Shown here: positions 26,623 through 36,138 of the stretch, in pieces
Layout of the letters: every line of letters starts with the position of its first letter
How positions within the stretch are numbered: the first letter of the stretch is position 1
Assembly (NCBI RefSeq): GCF_003012795.1
Contig: NZ_PXYH01000001.1
Span: 1 to 64,000 of the forward strand
Reading direction: 5' to 3'
Length of the DNA stretch: 64,000 nt
Source of the DNA: Zobellella taiwanensis
Lineage (GTDB): Bacteria; Pseudomonadota; Gammaproteobacteria; Enterobacterales; Aeromonadaceae
Notes under the pieces: model-generated
Told to the model about the DNA's origin: nothing
What the model saw: only the letters and a program-made list of their open reading frames with translations
Database searches by the model: none
Position numbers and translations under genes: made by a program

Positions 26623-27375
26623 ATGCATAAAAACAACATTATCTGCGACATCGACGGGGTCATACTGCACAACAACGATCTGATCCCCGGTGCCGACCTC
26701 TTTATCCGGCGGGTACTGGAGCAGCAAATGAATCTGTTGTTCCTTACCAACTACCCGGCCCAGACCCCGAAGGATTTACAGAACCGTTTCTATTCCGCCG
26801 GCATCGAGGTGCCGGAGAGCTGCTTTTACACCTCGGCCATGGCCACCGCCGACTTCCTCAAGCGCCAGAGCGGCGAAAAGGCCTATGTGATCGGCGAAGG
26901 GGCCCTGATCCACGAGCTGTACAAGGCCGGCTTTACCATCACCGACATCGATCCGGATTTCGTGGTGGTGGGCGAGACCCGCAACTACAACTGGAGCATG
27001 ATCCAGATGGCGGCCAAGTTCGTGGCCGGCGGCGCCCGCTTTATCGCCACCAACCCGGATACCCATGGCCCGCACATGCACCCGGCCTGCGGCGCCCTGT
27101 GCGCCCCCATCGAGCGGATGACCGGCAAAAAGCCCTTTTATGTGGGCAAACCCAGCGCCTGGATAGTGCGCGCCGCCCTCAACCACATGGACGCCCATTC
27201 CGAAAACACCCTGATCGTGGGTGACAACCTGCGCACCGACATCCTCGCCGGCTTTCAGGCCGGGCTGGAAACCATACTGGTCCTGACCGGCGTCAGCCAG
27301 GTGGCGGACATCGACAAGATGCCCTTCCGCCCCCAGCACGTGTTCGCCTCCGCCGTCGATATCGACCTGTTCTGA
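26623..27375 (+). CDS. nagD: NagD/UmpH-type HAD phosphatase
   Basis: Cytoplasmic HAD-superfamily nucleotidase that hydrolyses nucleoside monophosphates, mainly UMP in E. coli. The 250-aa protein has HAD motif I CDIDGVILHNN (nucleophile and acid aspartates), motif II FLTNYPAQTPKD, the C2-type cap (NYNWSMIQMAAKFVAGGARFIATNPD) and motif III/IV VGKPSAWI...LIVGDNLRTDILAGFQAG. The ribosome-binding site AAGGAGAG is good. A Pho box in front indicates induction on phosphate starvation, which fits phosphate scavenging from nucleotides. It is not next to nag genes, so a role in GlcNAc metabolism is unlikely. Confidence 0.88.
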   Translation: MHKNNIICDIDGVILHNNDLIPGADLFIRRVLEQQMNLLFLTNYPAQTPKDLQNRFYSAGIEVPESCFYTSAMATADFLKRQSGEKAYVIGEGALIHELYKAGFTITDIDPDFVVVGETRNYNWSMIQMAAKFVAGGARFIATNPDTHGPHMHPACGALCAPIERMTGKKPFYVGKPSAWIVRAALNHMDAHSENTLIVGDNLRTDILAGFQAGLETILVLTGVSQVADIDKMPFRPQHVFASAVDIDLF

Positions 27376-27450
27376 GCCGGCGGTTACACTGGGCAAAGCC
27401 ATCGGGACCGCCGCTCAGGGCGGTCCCCCGGAACCGGAAACCACGCCGCC

Positions 27451-29436
27451 ATGCTTGAACATACCCTGGTACAACTGCTGCTGTTGCTCGGGCTCACCGT
27501 CTTTGTGGTGCTGCTGTTCCAGCGCCTGCGCATTCCTCCCAGCCTCGGCTACCTGCTGGTGGGGGTGCTGCTCGGCGCCCATACCGCCGGCCCCGTGCTG
27601 GAAGAAAATTACATCAAGCTTATTGCCGAATTCGGTATCGTCTTTCTGCTGTTCACCATCGGCCTGAGCTTTTCCCTGTCCCAAATCTATGCCCTGCGCC
27701 ACCTGATCCTCGGCCTGGGCACCGCCCAGGTCGCGCTGACCACGGCGGTGGTCGCCCTGTTGTTGTGGGGGCTGGGGCTGGACGGCATTACCGCCTTTGT
27801 CATTGGCGCCGTCTTCGCCCAGTCCTCCACCACCCTCATCAGCAAGCAGCTCGGCGAGCAGGGCGAGGATCAGACCCGCCACGGCAAGCTCGGCACCACG
27901 CTGTCGGTGTTCCAGGACATCACGGCGGTGCCCTTCGTCATCATCATCCCCGTGCTCGGCGTGGCCGGCGCCCAGCAGGTGGCGGGCGCGCTCGGCATTG
28001 CCCTGGTCAAGGCCCTGGCCGCCTTTGCCCTCGTCTTCCTGGTGGGCCGCTACCTGCTGCGCCGCTTTTTCCACCTGGTATCGGAGCAGCGCTCCGCCGA
28101 ACTGTTTACCCTGACCGTGCTGTTCGTGTCGCTGATCGCGGCCTGGACCACCATGAGCCTGGGCCTGTCGATGGCGTTCGGCGCCTTCCTAGCCGGCATG
28201 ATGCTGGGAGAAACCGAGTTCCGCCATCAGGTAGAGTCCACCATCCGGCCCTTTCGCGACGTGCTGCTGGGGCTGTTTTTCGTCAGTATCGGCATGCTGG
28301 TCAACCCCGCCCTGCTGCCGGATATCTGGCTGCAGGCGCTGCTCGGCGCCGCCGCCCTGCTGCTGATCAAGCTGGTGCTGGTGACCCTGATCGTGCGCTG
28401 GGCGCGGGTCGACCTGCCCACCGCCTTTCGCACCGGCATGGTGCTGGCGGTGGGCGGCGAGTTTGGTTTTGCCCTGCTCGCCATCGCCCTGGAGGCCAGG
28501 GTCATCGCCCCCCTGCCGGCCCAGGTCGCCCTGACGGCGGTGCTGTTTTCGATGATACTGGCGCCCTTTCTGATCCGCTTCAACCAGCCCCTGGCCAGCC
28601 GGCTGTTCAGCCACCCGGCAGCGCAAAACCTGCCCGAGCCGGGCCAGGAGCTGCCCGGGGGCAACCGGCTGGACCGTCACGTCATCATCTGCGGTTTCGG
28701 CCGCATCGGCCAGATAGTGGGTCATTTCCTGGAAAACGAGCATATCCCCTACCTGGCGCTCGACCTCGATTCCCGCCGGGTCAGGGACGCCCGCCTGTCG
28801 GGCGAGCCGGTCTTTTTTGCCGACTCGGCGGATCCGGCGGTTCTGGACGCCGCCGGCGCCGAGCGGGCCCGGCTGTTGCTGATCAGCCACGACGATCTCA
28901 GCGCCGCCCTCAAGACCCTGTCCTTCGTGCGCCGCTACCACCCCGAGCTGCCGGTGATGGTACGCACCCGCGACGAAACCCACGTGGAGGAGCTGCGCGC
29001 CGCCGGCGCCACCGAGGTGATCCCGGAAACCCTGGAAGCAGGCATGATGATGGCCTCCCACGCCATGCTTTCGCTGCGGGTACCGCTGCACAAGGTGGCC
29101 GGCTATATCCAGCAGCAGCGCACCAGCCGCTACCAGATGATGAAGCAGCTGTTCCCGGGCTCCTCCGGGGTGCTGGAAGAAAACGCCGATGTGCACGCCG
29201 ACCGGCTGCAGCCGGTCCGGCTGCCGGCCCACAGCCCGGTGCTCGGCCAACGGCTGGCACAGCTGGAGCTGGCCGGCCAGGGCGTGATGGCCACCGCCCT
29301 GGTACGGGACGGCCGCCGCCAGCTGTCCCCGGGCCCGGACACCGAACTGCGCGAGGGCGATGTGCTGGTGCTGTTCGGCAGTCCGGACGAACTGGAGCCG
29401 GTCAGGGCCCGCCTGGCGGGAGACGGCGCCGATTGA
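27451..29436 (+). CDS. CPA2 cation/proton antiporter with RCK domain (KefB-like)
   Basis: Monovalent cation:proton antiporter-2 of 661 aa. About 12-13 helices (to about residue 385) carry the family motifs IPPSLGYLLVGVLLGAHTAG and FAQSSTTLISKQLGEQGE. A cytosolic RCK/TrkA-N domain follows (HVIICGFGRIGQIVGHFLEN, GxGxxG), then a TrkA-C domain (LPAHSPVLGQRLAQLELAG...GDVLVLFGSPDEL). It probably exchanges K+ or Na+ for H+ under nucleotide control. No glutathione-binding or KefF-type partner is seen, so the name KefB would be too specific. Confidence 0.88.
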   Translation: MLEHTLVQLLLLLGLTVFVVLLFQRLRIPPSLGYLLVGVLLGAHTAGPVLEENYIKLIAEFGIVFLLFTIGLSFSLSQIYALRHLILGLGTAQVALTTAVVALLLWGLGLDGITAFVIGAVFAQSSTTLISKQLGEQGEDQTRHGKLGTTLSVFQDITAVPFVIIIPVLGVAGAQQVAGALGIALVKALAAFALVFLVGRYLLRRFFHLVSEQRSAELFTLTVLFVSLIAAWTTMSLGLSMAFGAFLAGMMLGETEFRHQVESTIRPFRDVLLGLFFVSIGMLVNPALLPDIWLQALLGAAALLLIKLVLVTLIVRWARVDLPTAFRTGMVLAVGGEFGFALLAIALEARVIAPLPAQVALTAVLFSMILAPFLIRFNQPLASRLFSHPAAQNLPEPGQELPGGNRLDRHVIICGFGRIGQIVGHFLENEHIPYLALDLDSRRVRDARLSGEPVFFADSADPAVLDAAGAERARLLLISHDDLSAALKTLSFVRRYHPELPVMVRTRDETHVEELRAAGATEVIPETLEAGMMMASHAMLSLRVPLHKVAGYIQQQRTSRYQMMKQLFPGSSGVLEENADVHADRLQPVRLPAHSPVLGQRLAQLELAGQGVMATALVRDGRRQLSPGPDTELREGDVLVLFGSPDELEPVRARLAGDGAD

Positions 29437-29535
29437 GGGCGGGCGCCGATTGCCGCCCGCGCATTGACATTGGGGGGATGGAACACCACTATATCGTCTT
29501 CTTTACGCCCGCCCGACAACAACAGTAAGCGCATC

Positions 29536-31110
29536 ATGGATCCCGTTTTCATTGCCATTGCCTTCGGCTGCGGCCTCGCCGTTCACCTGGTCAGGCTGCC
29601 GCCGCTCATCGGCTTTCTCGCCGCCGGTTTCGTGCTCAATGCCATGGGCTACCAGCCCAACCCCACCCTGGACACCCTGGCCAACCTGGGCGTCACCCTG
29701 CTGTTGTTCAGCATCGGCCTCAAGCTCGACCTCAAGACCCTGTTGCGCCGGGAAGTCTGGGGCACCGCCTCGGGACATGTCGTGCTGTCGACCCTGCTGT
29801 TTACCGGGGTGCTGCTGGCGGTGAAGGGCCTGGGCTTTGCCCTGGCCCAGGAGCTGGCATGGCAGCAGGCGGTGCTGATGGCCTTTGCCCTCAGTTTTTC
29901 CAGCACGGTGTTCGCGGTCAAGGTGCTGGAAGAGCGCAGCGACATGAACACCTTTTACGGCCGGGTCGCCATCGGCGTACTGGTCATGCAGGACTTGTTC
30001 GCGGTGGCCTTCCTTTCCGCCTCCGCCGGCAAGCTGCCCAGCCCCTGGGCGCTTGGCCTGCTGGTGCTGCTGCCGCTGTTGCGTCCGCTGTTTTATCGTA
30101 TCCTGGAGCGGGCCGGCCACGGCGAGCTGCAGACCCTGTTCGCCGTGTTTCTGGCGCTGGTGGTGGGCTACGGCGGCTTCCAGCTGGTCGGACTCAAGGG
30201 CGACCTGGGCGCGCTGATTATCGGCATGATGCTGGCCCCCCATTACAGCGCCCCGGCCCTGGCCAAGTCCTTCTTCAACATGAAGGAGCTGTTCCTGGTC
30301 GCCTTTTTCCTCAATATCGGCCTCAACGGCATGCCGACCCTAGACAGCCTCTGGGTGTCGGTTGTCCTGCTGCTGGCGCTGCCCCTGAAAAGCCTGCTCT
30401 ACTACCTGCTGTACAAACACTGCTATCTGCGCCCGCGCACCTCGCTGCTGGCCACCTTCAGTCTCAGCAACTATTCCGAGTTCGGCCTGATAGTGGCCGC
30501 GCTGGCGGCCCAGCAGGGCCTGCTCAGCAACGACTGGGTCATCGTCGCATCGCTGGCCCTGGCCCTCTCCTTCGTCGCCTCGGCCCCCCTCAACGCCAAC
30601 AACGAAAACCTCTATCGCCGGATGATGCATAGGCTCAGGCCACGGGATGCCGCCCGGCTGCACCCGGACGACATGCCCATCCAGCTCGGGGATGCCCGGG
30701 TGTTGATCATCGGCATGGGCCGCATCGGCCAGGGTGCCTATATGGAACTGGAAAAACACCGGGGAGCCGGCAAGCTGCTCGGCATCGATTCGGACGAGAA
30801 AAAGGTCTCCCTGCTGCGGGAGCTGGACATCAATGCCATCAAGGGCGATGCATCAGACTCGGATTTCTGGGACAAGGCCAATATCGGCAGCCAGCTGGAA
30901 TATATTTTCCTCGCCATGCCCAATCACGCCGGTAACCTGTATGCCCTGGAGCAAATCCGCCACACCGACTTCCGGGGACGGGTAGCCGCCATCATCCGTT
31001 ATCCGGAAGAAGGCGCCCAACTGCGCGAGATGGGCGCCGACGACATTTTCAATATCTACGAGGAGGCGGGCAGCGGCTTTGCCCGCCATGTCATCGAAAC
31101 CGCCGGGTGA
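29536..31110 (+). CDS. Second CPA2-type antiporter with RCK domain (YbaL/KefC-like)
   Basis: A 524-aa CPA2-family protein from the ATG at 29536 (an upstream in-frame extension has no membrane or signal character). It has about 12 helices (LPPLIGFLAAGFVLNAMGY; FALSFSSTVFAVKVLEERSDM) and a C-terminal Rossmann RCK domain (VLIIGMGRIGQGAYMELEKH). A TrkA-C domain, present in its neighbour, is missing. It follows the first antiporter by 99 bp in the same direction. The pair may form a two-gene K+/H+ homeostasis unit; the ions are unknown. Confidence 0.85.
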   Translation: MDPVFIAIAFGCGLAVHLVRLPPLIGFLAAGFVLNAMGYQPNPTLDTLANLGVTLLLFSIGLKLDLKTLLRREVWGTASGHVVLSTLLFTGVLLAVKGLGFALAQELAWQQAVLMAFALSFSSTVFAVKVLEERSDMNTFYGRVAIGVLVMQDLFAVAFLSASAGKLPSPWALGLLVLLPLLRPLFYRILERAGHGELQTLFAVFLALVVGYGGFQLVGLKGDLGALIIGMMLAPHYSAPALAKSFFNMKELFLVAFFLNIGLNGMPTLDSLWVSVVLLLALPLKSLLYYLLYKHCYLRPRTSLLATFSLSNYSEFGLIVAALAAQQGLLSNDWVIVASLALALSFVASAPLNANNENLYRRMMHRLRPRDAARLHPDDMPIQLGDARVLIIGMGRIGQGAYMELEKHRGAGKLLGIDSDEKKVSLLRELDINAIKGDASDSDFWDKANIGSQLEYIFLAMPNHAGNLYALEQIRHTDFRGRVAAIIRYPEEGAQLREMGADDIFNIYEEAGSGFARHVIETAG

Positions 31111-31117
31111 GTGTACC

Positions 31118-31148
31118 GGGATTAGGGATTAGGGATTAGGGATTAGGG
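31118..31148 (+). repeat. GGGATTA heptamer repeat, G-quadruplex-forming
   Basis: Five GGG runs separated by ATTA (telomere-like heptamers) start 7 nt after the antiporter stop codon. Four or more G3 runs with 4-nt loops satisfy the usual G-quadruplex rule on the coding strand, so the transcript's 3' UTR could fold into one. Confidence 0.9.
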
Positions 31149-31200
31149 ATTCTGTACCGAAAACGTTGACCACTAACAGGGCCAAGCCCATCCTGCCGGT

Positions 31201-31225
31201 CCCCAGTCCCCAGTCCCCAGTCCCC
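31201..31225 (-). repeat. GGGGACT heptamer repeat, G-quadruplex-forming
   Basis: On the minus strand four GGGG runs separated by ACT lie directly after the psiE stop codon. With 3-nt loops and four G4 runs this is a strong quadruplex candidate, on the opposite strand to the GGGATTA tract 52 bp away. Confidence 0.9.
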
Positions 31226-31230
31226 GCGGT

Positions 31231-31632
31231 TCAGTGTCCGCCCTCGTCCTTGCCGTAGGGATAGCGCACATGGCCAAAGCGGATCACCAGAATCGCCAGG
31301 GCCAGCACCAGGGCGGCGCCGGCCACGGTGATCAGCCGCCAGTTGTCCATGCCCTTCATGTCGAGGATCAGGTAACGGGCCAGGGCGACAATGGCGATAT
31401 AGAGCGGAATGCGAATGGGCAGCTTGCCCGAACGCAGATAGATGGCCACCATGGCCAGCACTTCCAGGTAGATGAACATCAGCAGCAGATCCGCCAGGGT
31501 CACCGTCCTGTTCTGCCACATGGTGTTCACCTCTATGCCCACCGCCACCACGGTGGCGATAGCCACGATGATAAGGCCGACATGCTGCAGGGCGTCCAGT
31601 ACCCGGCTGCCCAGCATTCTGTTGTCACTCAT
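31231..31632 (-). CDS. psiE: PsiE-family membrane protein
   Basis: Small inner-membrane protein of 133 aa with four hydrophobic segments (VGLIIVAIATVVAVGIEV, LLLMFIYLEVLAMVAIYL, PLYIAIVALARYLIL, ITVAGAALVLALAILVI). The pattern LEVLAMVAIYLRSGKLPIRIPLYIAIVALAR is the PsiE signature. E. coli psiE is induced by phosphate starvation, but its function is unknown. I see no Pho box in front of this copy. The ATG at 31632 is preceded by AGGAGCGGAG. Confidence 0.85.
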   Translation of the reverse strand: MSDNRMLGSRVLDALQHVGLIIVAIATVVAVGIEVNTMWQNRTVTLADLLLMFIYLEVLAMVAIYLRSGKLPIRIPLYIAIVALARYLILDMKGMDNWRLITVAGAALVLALAILVIRFGHVRYPYGKDEGGH

Positions 31633-31993
31633 TGCGCTCCGCTCCTTTTTTGATGCACGTTTTTGATGCCGTGGGAGGCGCCTGCCGTCCCCTTCGGTGT
31701 TATGCAAACTCCGGGCCGGTATCCGCCCTTGTCCGCGGCCGGCCGGGCTCCTATAATACCCGCTGCCCTTCGGTTAGAGCTTATAAAAAATTATACTTTT
31801 ATGAAGTTTTTGAATAAAGCGATGACGCCACCCTAGCCTTCAGGCCCTGCTTTTTGCCGCCTCCCGCGGTGTCCCTGCTCGTTCCATGCGAGCGCTTTGT
31901 CTTGCCCGAAAACTTGAATCCCGTACCGCTGCGACCGCCCTTGGCGCCGGCCTGGTATGGACTGCATTTACCCACAACCTTGGAACAACAACA
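31633..31993. other. Divergent spacer between psiE and sulP
   Basis: About 360 bp without a gene. It holds a plausible plus-strand promoter at 31729-31757, an AT-rich block at 31780-31820 (TTATAAAAAATTATAC) and a GC-rich leader of about 170 bp before sulP. Open frames that run through it lack ribosome-binding sites. Confidence 0.6.
31729..31757 (+). promoter_or_regulatory. Candidate promoter of sulP
   Basis: TTGTCC, 17-bp spacer, TATAAT (perfect -10). It would give a leader of about 230 nt before the sulP start, which is long; an additional promoter in the AT-rich block is possible. Confidence 0.5.
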
Positions 31994-33478
31994 ATGTTAC
32001 CCAGTATCAAGCAAACCTGGTTCTCGAACATAAGGGGAGATGTGCTCGCCGGCATCGTGGTCGCCCTGGCCCTGATCCCGGAGGCCGTGGCCTTCTCCAT
32101 TATCGCCGGGGTCGACCCCAAGGTCGGCCTCTATGCCTCTTTCTGTATCTGTGTGGTCACCGCCTTTATCGGCGGCCGCCCGGGCATGATCTCCGCCGCC
32201 ACCGGCGCCATGGCCCTGCTGATGGTCACCCTGGTGCGCGACCACGGCCTCGAATACCTGCTGGCCGCCACCCTGCTGTGCGGGGTGCTGCAGATAGTGG
32301 CCGGCTACCTGAAGCTGGGCGAACTGATGCGCTTCGTGTCCCGCTCCGTGGTCACCGGCTTCGTCAACGCCCTGGCTATCCTGATCTTCCTGGCCCAATT
32401 GCCGGAGCTGACCAACGTGACCTGGCACGTTTACGCCATGACCGCCGCCGGCCTCGGCATCATCTATCTGCTGCCGCTGGTGCCGGTGGTGGGCAAGCTG
32501 CTGCCCTCGCCCCTGGTATGTATCGTGGTACTGACCATAGTGGCCATGGTTTACGGCATCGATATCCGCACCGTGGGCGACATGGGCGAGCTGCCGGACA
32601 GCCTGCCGGTGTTCCTGTGGCCGGAGGTGCCGCTCAACTTCGAAACCCTGGCCATCATCTTCCCCTACTCCCTGTCGCTGGCGGTAGTGGGCCTGCTGGA
32701 GTCGATGATGACCGCCACCATAGTGGATGACCTCACCGACACCAAGAGCGACAAGAACCGCGAATGCAAGGGCCAGGGCGTGGCCAATATCGCCACCGGC
32801 CTGCTGGGCGGCATGGCCGGCTGCGCCATGATCGGCCAGTCCATCATCAATATCCAGTCCGGTGGCCGTACCCGGCTGTCCACCCTGGTGGCCGGTGTGG
32901 TGCTCCTGGTAATGGTGGTCTTCCTCGGCCCCTGGGTATCACAGATCCCCATGGCCGCCCTGGTGGCGGTGATGATCATGGTGTCCATCGGTACCTTCAG
33001 CTGGGGCTCCATCACCAACCTTAAAACCCATCCCAAGAGTACCAGCCTGGTGATGATCGCCACCGTGGTGGTGGTGGTCTTTACCCACAACCTGGCTTAC
33101 GGCGTGCTGGTGGGCGTGCTGCTCAGCGCCCTGTTTTTCGCCAACAAGGTGGGCCAGATCCTCTATGTGGGCTCGGAAAAAATCGACGACAACAGCCGCG
33201 AATACAAGGTGGTGGGCCAGGTGTTCTTTACCTCCGCCGAGCAGTTTATCGCTTCTTTCGATTTCAAGGAGGTGATAGGCCATGTGCGTATCGATCTCAG
33301 CCGCGCCCATTTCTGGGACATCACCGCCATCAGCGCCCTGGACAAGGTGGTGATCAAGTTTCGCCGGGAAGGCACCGAAGTGGAAATGATCGGCCTGAAT
33401 GAGGCCAGCGCCACACTTGTGGACCGTTTCGCTGTTCACAACGATCCGAAAGCAGTAGAAAAGCTGATGGGCCACTAA
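31994..33478 (+). CDS. SulP-family anion transporter with STAS domain
   Basis: Inner-membrane SLC26/SulP carrier of 494 aa, importing sulfate, bicarbonate or another anion, often with Na+ or H+. The N-terminal block [33 protein letters not shown], the [14 protein letters not shown] region and the C-terminal STAS domain ([22 protein letters not shown]) are typical. The start is the ATG at 31994, directly before the conserved N-terminal block. A universal stress protein gene follows after 13 bp, an arrangement seen in other proteobacteria, suggesting functional coupling. Confidence 0.88.
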   Translation: MLPSIKQTWFSNIRGDVLAGIVVALALIPEAVAFSIIAGVDPKVGLYASFCICVVTAFIGGRPGMISAATGAMALLMVTLVRDHGLEYLLAATLLCGVLQIVAGYLKLGELMRFVSRSVVTGFVNALAILIFLAQLPELTNVTWHVYAMTAAGLGIIYLLPLVPVVGKLLPSPLVCIVVLTIVAMVYGIDIRTVGDMGELPDSLPVFLWPEVPLNFETLAIIFPYSLSLAVVGLLESMMTATIVDDLTDTKSDKNRECKGQGVANIATGLLGGMAGCAMIGQSIINIQSGGRTRLSTLVAGVVLLVMVVFLGPWVSQIPMAALVAVMIMVSIGTFSWGSITNLKTHPKSTSLVMIATVVVVVFTHNLAYGVLVGVLLSALFFANKVGQILYVGSEKIDDNSREYKVVGQVFFTSAEQFIASFDFKEVIGHVRIDLSRAHFWDITAISALDKVVIKFRREGTEVEMIGLNEASATLVDRFAVHNDPKAVEKLMGH

Positions 33479-33491
33479 GAGAGGAATGACC

Positions 33492-34340
33492 ATGACCACC
33501 AATGTACTCGCCTGTATCGACGGCTCCAGCCATGCCACCACAGTGTGCGACTGGGCCTGCTGGGCCAGCCTGCGCCTGGCGGCTCCGCTGAGCTTTATCC
33601 ATGTGCTGGATCGGGAAAACCAGCAACCCAAGGGCAACCTGAGCGGCAGCATTGGCCTCGGCAGCCAGGAGCAGTTGCTGGAAGAGCTGGCGGCGCTGGA
33701 CGAAAAACGGGGAAAACTGGCCAAGGAGCAGGGCCGTATCATGCTCGACGCGGCCCGCGCCCGCGCCATTGAAGACGGGGTGAGCGAGCCCGCCACCCTG
33801 CAGCGCCACGGCGCCCTGGTGGACACCCTGGTGGAGCTCGAGCCCGACACCCGGCTGCTGGTGATTGGCCGCCAGGGCGAAGCCTCGGCCTATGCCCACC
33901 TGGGCAGCCATGTGGAACAGGTGATCCGTGCCCTGCACCGCCCCATTCTGGTGACCCTGGGCGAATTCGGGGCCCCACAAAAGATCATGCTGGCCTTTGA
34001 CGGCAGCGCCACCACCCGCAAGGGCGTGGAAATGCTGGCCCAGAGCCCGCTGTTCAGCGCCCTTGAACTGCACCTGGTGCTGGCCGGCGCCGACACCGAC
34101 GACAACCGGGCCCAGCTGGAATGGGCGCGGCACCGGCTGGAGCAGGCCGGGATCACCGCCGTGACCGCCATTGTGCCCGGCGAAGTGGACCAGGCCCTGT
34201 CCCGATACCAGCAGGACAACGGCATGGATCTGATGGTGATGGGTGCCTATGGCCACTCCCGCGTCCGCCAGTGGCTGGTGGGCAGCACCACCACCGCCAT
34301 GATCCGCGCGACCCGCGTGCCGCTGCTGGTGCTGCGCTGA
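33492..34340 (+). CDS. Tandem-domain universal stress protein (first copy)
   Basis: Cytoplasmic protein of 282 aa with two UspA folds. Each starts with a strand plus Asp-Gly-Ser (VLACIDGSSHATTV; IMLAFDGSATTRKGV). The second domain keeps the ATP-binding loop GxxG-x9-GS (GAYGHSRVRQWLVGSTTT). The ATG at 33492 is preferred over one two codons earlier because GAGG then has proper spacing. It is probably cotranscribed with sulP. A close paralogue lies at 36139-36993. Confidence 0.86.
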   Translation: MTTNVLACIDGSSHATTVCDWACWASLRLAAPLSFIHVLDRENQQPKGNLSGSIGLGSQEQLLEELAALDEKRGKLAKEQGRIMLDAARARAIEDGVSEPATLQRHGALVDTLVELEPDTRLLVIGRQGEASAYAHLGSHVEQVIRALHRPILVTLGEFGAPQKIMLAFDGSATTRKGVEMLAQSPLFSALELHLVLAGADTDDNRAQLEWARHRLEQAGITAVTAIVPGEVDQALSRYQQDNGMDLMVMGAYGHSRVRQWLVGSTTTAMIRATRVPLLVLR

Positions 34341-34344
34341 GCTC

Positions 34345-34366
34345 CCGCCCGGCCTGAGCCGGGCGG
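34345..34366. terminator. Hairpin between convergent genes
   Basis: Perfect 8-bp CCGCCCGG/CCGGGCGG stem with a 6-nt loop between the convergent usp and diguanylate cyclase genes. There is no T-run, so it is only a candidate terminator. Confidence 0.35.
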
Positions 34367-34371
34367 ACTCA

Positions 34372-35940
34372 TTATTCGGGCGCGCACTCGGTCCGGTTAC
34401 GTCCCGCCGCCTTGGCCCGGTAGAGCGCCTCATCCGAGCGCTTGAGCGCCTGGCGGATCCCGCCGGCGTCGCCCGCCCACCGGGCCAGCCCCAGGGAAAT
34501 GGTCATCCGGCCCACCACCGGTACCGGCTGCCCGGCCACCTGGCGGCGCAGCCGCTCGGCCACCTCTAACGCCGGCGCCAGTTCGGTATCCGGCAGCAAC
34601 AGCAAAAATTCCTCGCCGCCACTGCGGCACAGCAGATCCCCCTTCCTCGCCTGGCTTTTCATCAACTGCGCCAACAATCCAATCGCCTGATCGCCCACAT
34701 CGTGGCCAAAACGGTCGTTGACCTGCTTGAAATGGTCGATGTCGAGGGTGATCAGCGCCACCGGTCGGCCGGCGAGCTGCAGGCTTTCCAGCGCCTGCTC
34801 CAGGCCACGCCGGTTGAGCAGGCCGGTGGGGGCGTCCGTGTGGCTGTCGGTATGCAACTGGCTTATCCTGTCGTTCATCAGTCCGGCTCCCTTGAGGATG
34901 GCGCGCTTGAGCCGGGATGCCTCGAAATACCAGGAGCGGATGGCGGAAATCCGCCCGAGCGCGCCGGGTTGATCCATCACCCGGGCGCTTTGGGCCAACT
35001 GCCACAGGGGCCGGGAAATAAACAGGGCCGACAGCCAGATGGCCGACAGGGTCAGCAGCCCCAGCGGCAGGATGCGCATAAACACCTCCAGCATCAGGCC
35101 GTCCAGCCCGGCCAGGGTATCGGCCCGGGGCCGTTGGGCCACCACGCCCCAGCCCGCCCGGGTAACCGGAGCAAACCCCGCCAGCATGTCCACGCCCTTG
35201 CTGTTGCGCAGGGTCTCGGCGCCCAGGCGCCCGTCCAGCACCGCCTCGATCACGGGATTGCCGGTGATGTTCTCCCCCACCCGTTCGGCCTCGGGATGGT
35301 AGATAAGGGTGCCGTTGCGATCCACGACATAGAGGTGGGAGCCGTCCTGGTGGAAATGGCGCTCGAGTACATTGGCCAGGATATTGCGCTCGCGCAGGTA
35401 GATACTGCCGGATATGTAGCCCAGGTAGTTGCCGTCGGCGGTAAACACGGGGTGGGAAATGGCCAGGATATAGTTGCCGGAGGGGGACACGAAGGGATCC
35501 GTGACCAGTGGCCGCTTGGCGTTGAGCGACTGCAGGGCGTTGGGCGACGACAGCCGCAGTCCCTTCACCCCCAGGGTGTCCGGCGAAGCGGCGAGGATAA
35601 CGGCGTTGGCGCCCACCACCACCACAGAATTGAAGCTGTCGGTCTGCTGGTGCAGCCGGCGGGCTTCCGCCATCAGGGCCTGCTCGTCGTCCATCTTGTC
35701 CCTGAGCAGGTCCGCACTGTAGGCCAGCTGATCCTGGGCCGCCTTGAGCACAATATCGGTGGTCTCCGCCAGCTTGGCGGCATAGGCCCGGTTGGCCGCC
35801 AGGCTGTCGCGGATCAGCAGGGCCCTTTGTACCTCGTAGCTGGCGTAAAAGCCGTTGGCCAGGGTGACCAGCACACTGATCACGGCAAGGAACAGGATCA
35901 GGCGGCGCAAATCCAGTTTCAGCAGGCAGGAAAAATTCAT
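34372..35940 (-). CDS. Membrane diguanylate cyclase with Cache sensor
   Basis: Makes c-di-GMP from two GTP. The 522-aa protein has a first helix (about 12-32), a periplasmic double-Cache-type sensor (about 35-285, with SPSGNYILAISHPVFTADGNYLGYISG), a second helix (about 288-308), a linker, and a GGDEF domain. The active-site loop is SGGEEF (441-445), and the RxxD inhibitory site is intact (RKGD, 432-435), so product inhibition is expected. The ATG at 35940 lacks a strong ribosome-binding site; a start 15 codons upstream is possible. It stands between two paralogous usp genes on the other strand. Confidence 0.88.
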   Translation of the reverse strand: MNFSCLLKLDLRRLILFLAVISVLVTLANGFYASYEVQRALLIRDSLAANRAYAAKLAETTDIVLKAAQDQLAYSADLLRDKMDDEQALMAEARRLHQQTDSFNSVVVVGANAVILAASPDTLGVKGLRLSSPNALQSLNAKRPLVTDPFVSPSGNYILAISHPVFTADGNYLGYISGSIYLRERNILANVLERHFHQDGSHLYVVDRNGTLIYHPEAERVGENITGNPVIEAVLDGRLGAETLRNSKGVDMLAGFAPVTRAGWGVVAQRPRADTLAGLDGLMLEVFMRILPLGLLTLSAIWLSALFISRPLWQLAQSARVMDQPGALGRISAIRSWYFEASRLKRAILKGAGLMNDRISQLHTDSHTDAPTGLLNRRGLEQALESLQLAGRPVALITLDIDHFKQVNDRFGHDVGDQAIGLLAQLMKSQARKGDLLCRSGGEEFLLLLPDTELAPALEVAERLRRQVAGQPVPVVGRMTISLGLARWAGDAGGIRQALKRSDEALYRAKAAGRNRTECAPE

Positions 35941-36138
35941 CGGAAAGCCAGGACCCTGTGGCAGCGACGGCCGACCGTCGGCCATGATGGGCTGACTCTA
36001 ATGGAATCGGCAACCGAAAGCAAAACACCGGGCCGCCCGGACGGTCTCGCTTTTGCGCAAACTGTGCTACAGTGCCACACGAATCGGAGCCCCCGCGATT
36101 CTTTGTTTAAAATCAGTAACCTGTCAGGATGAATAAAG

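Noticed and set aside
31118-31225. CRISPR or telomere-like array
   Set aside because: The repeats are 7-mers without spacers, four to five copies each and of different sequence on the two sides; they are short tandem tracts, not CRISPR.
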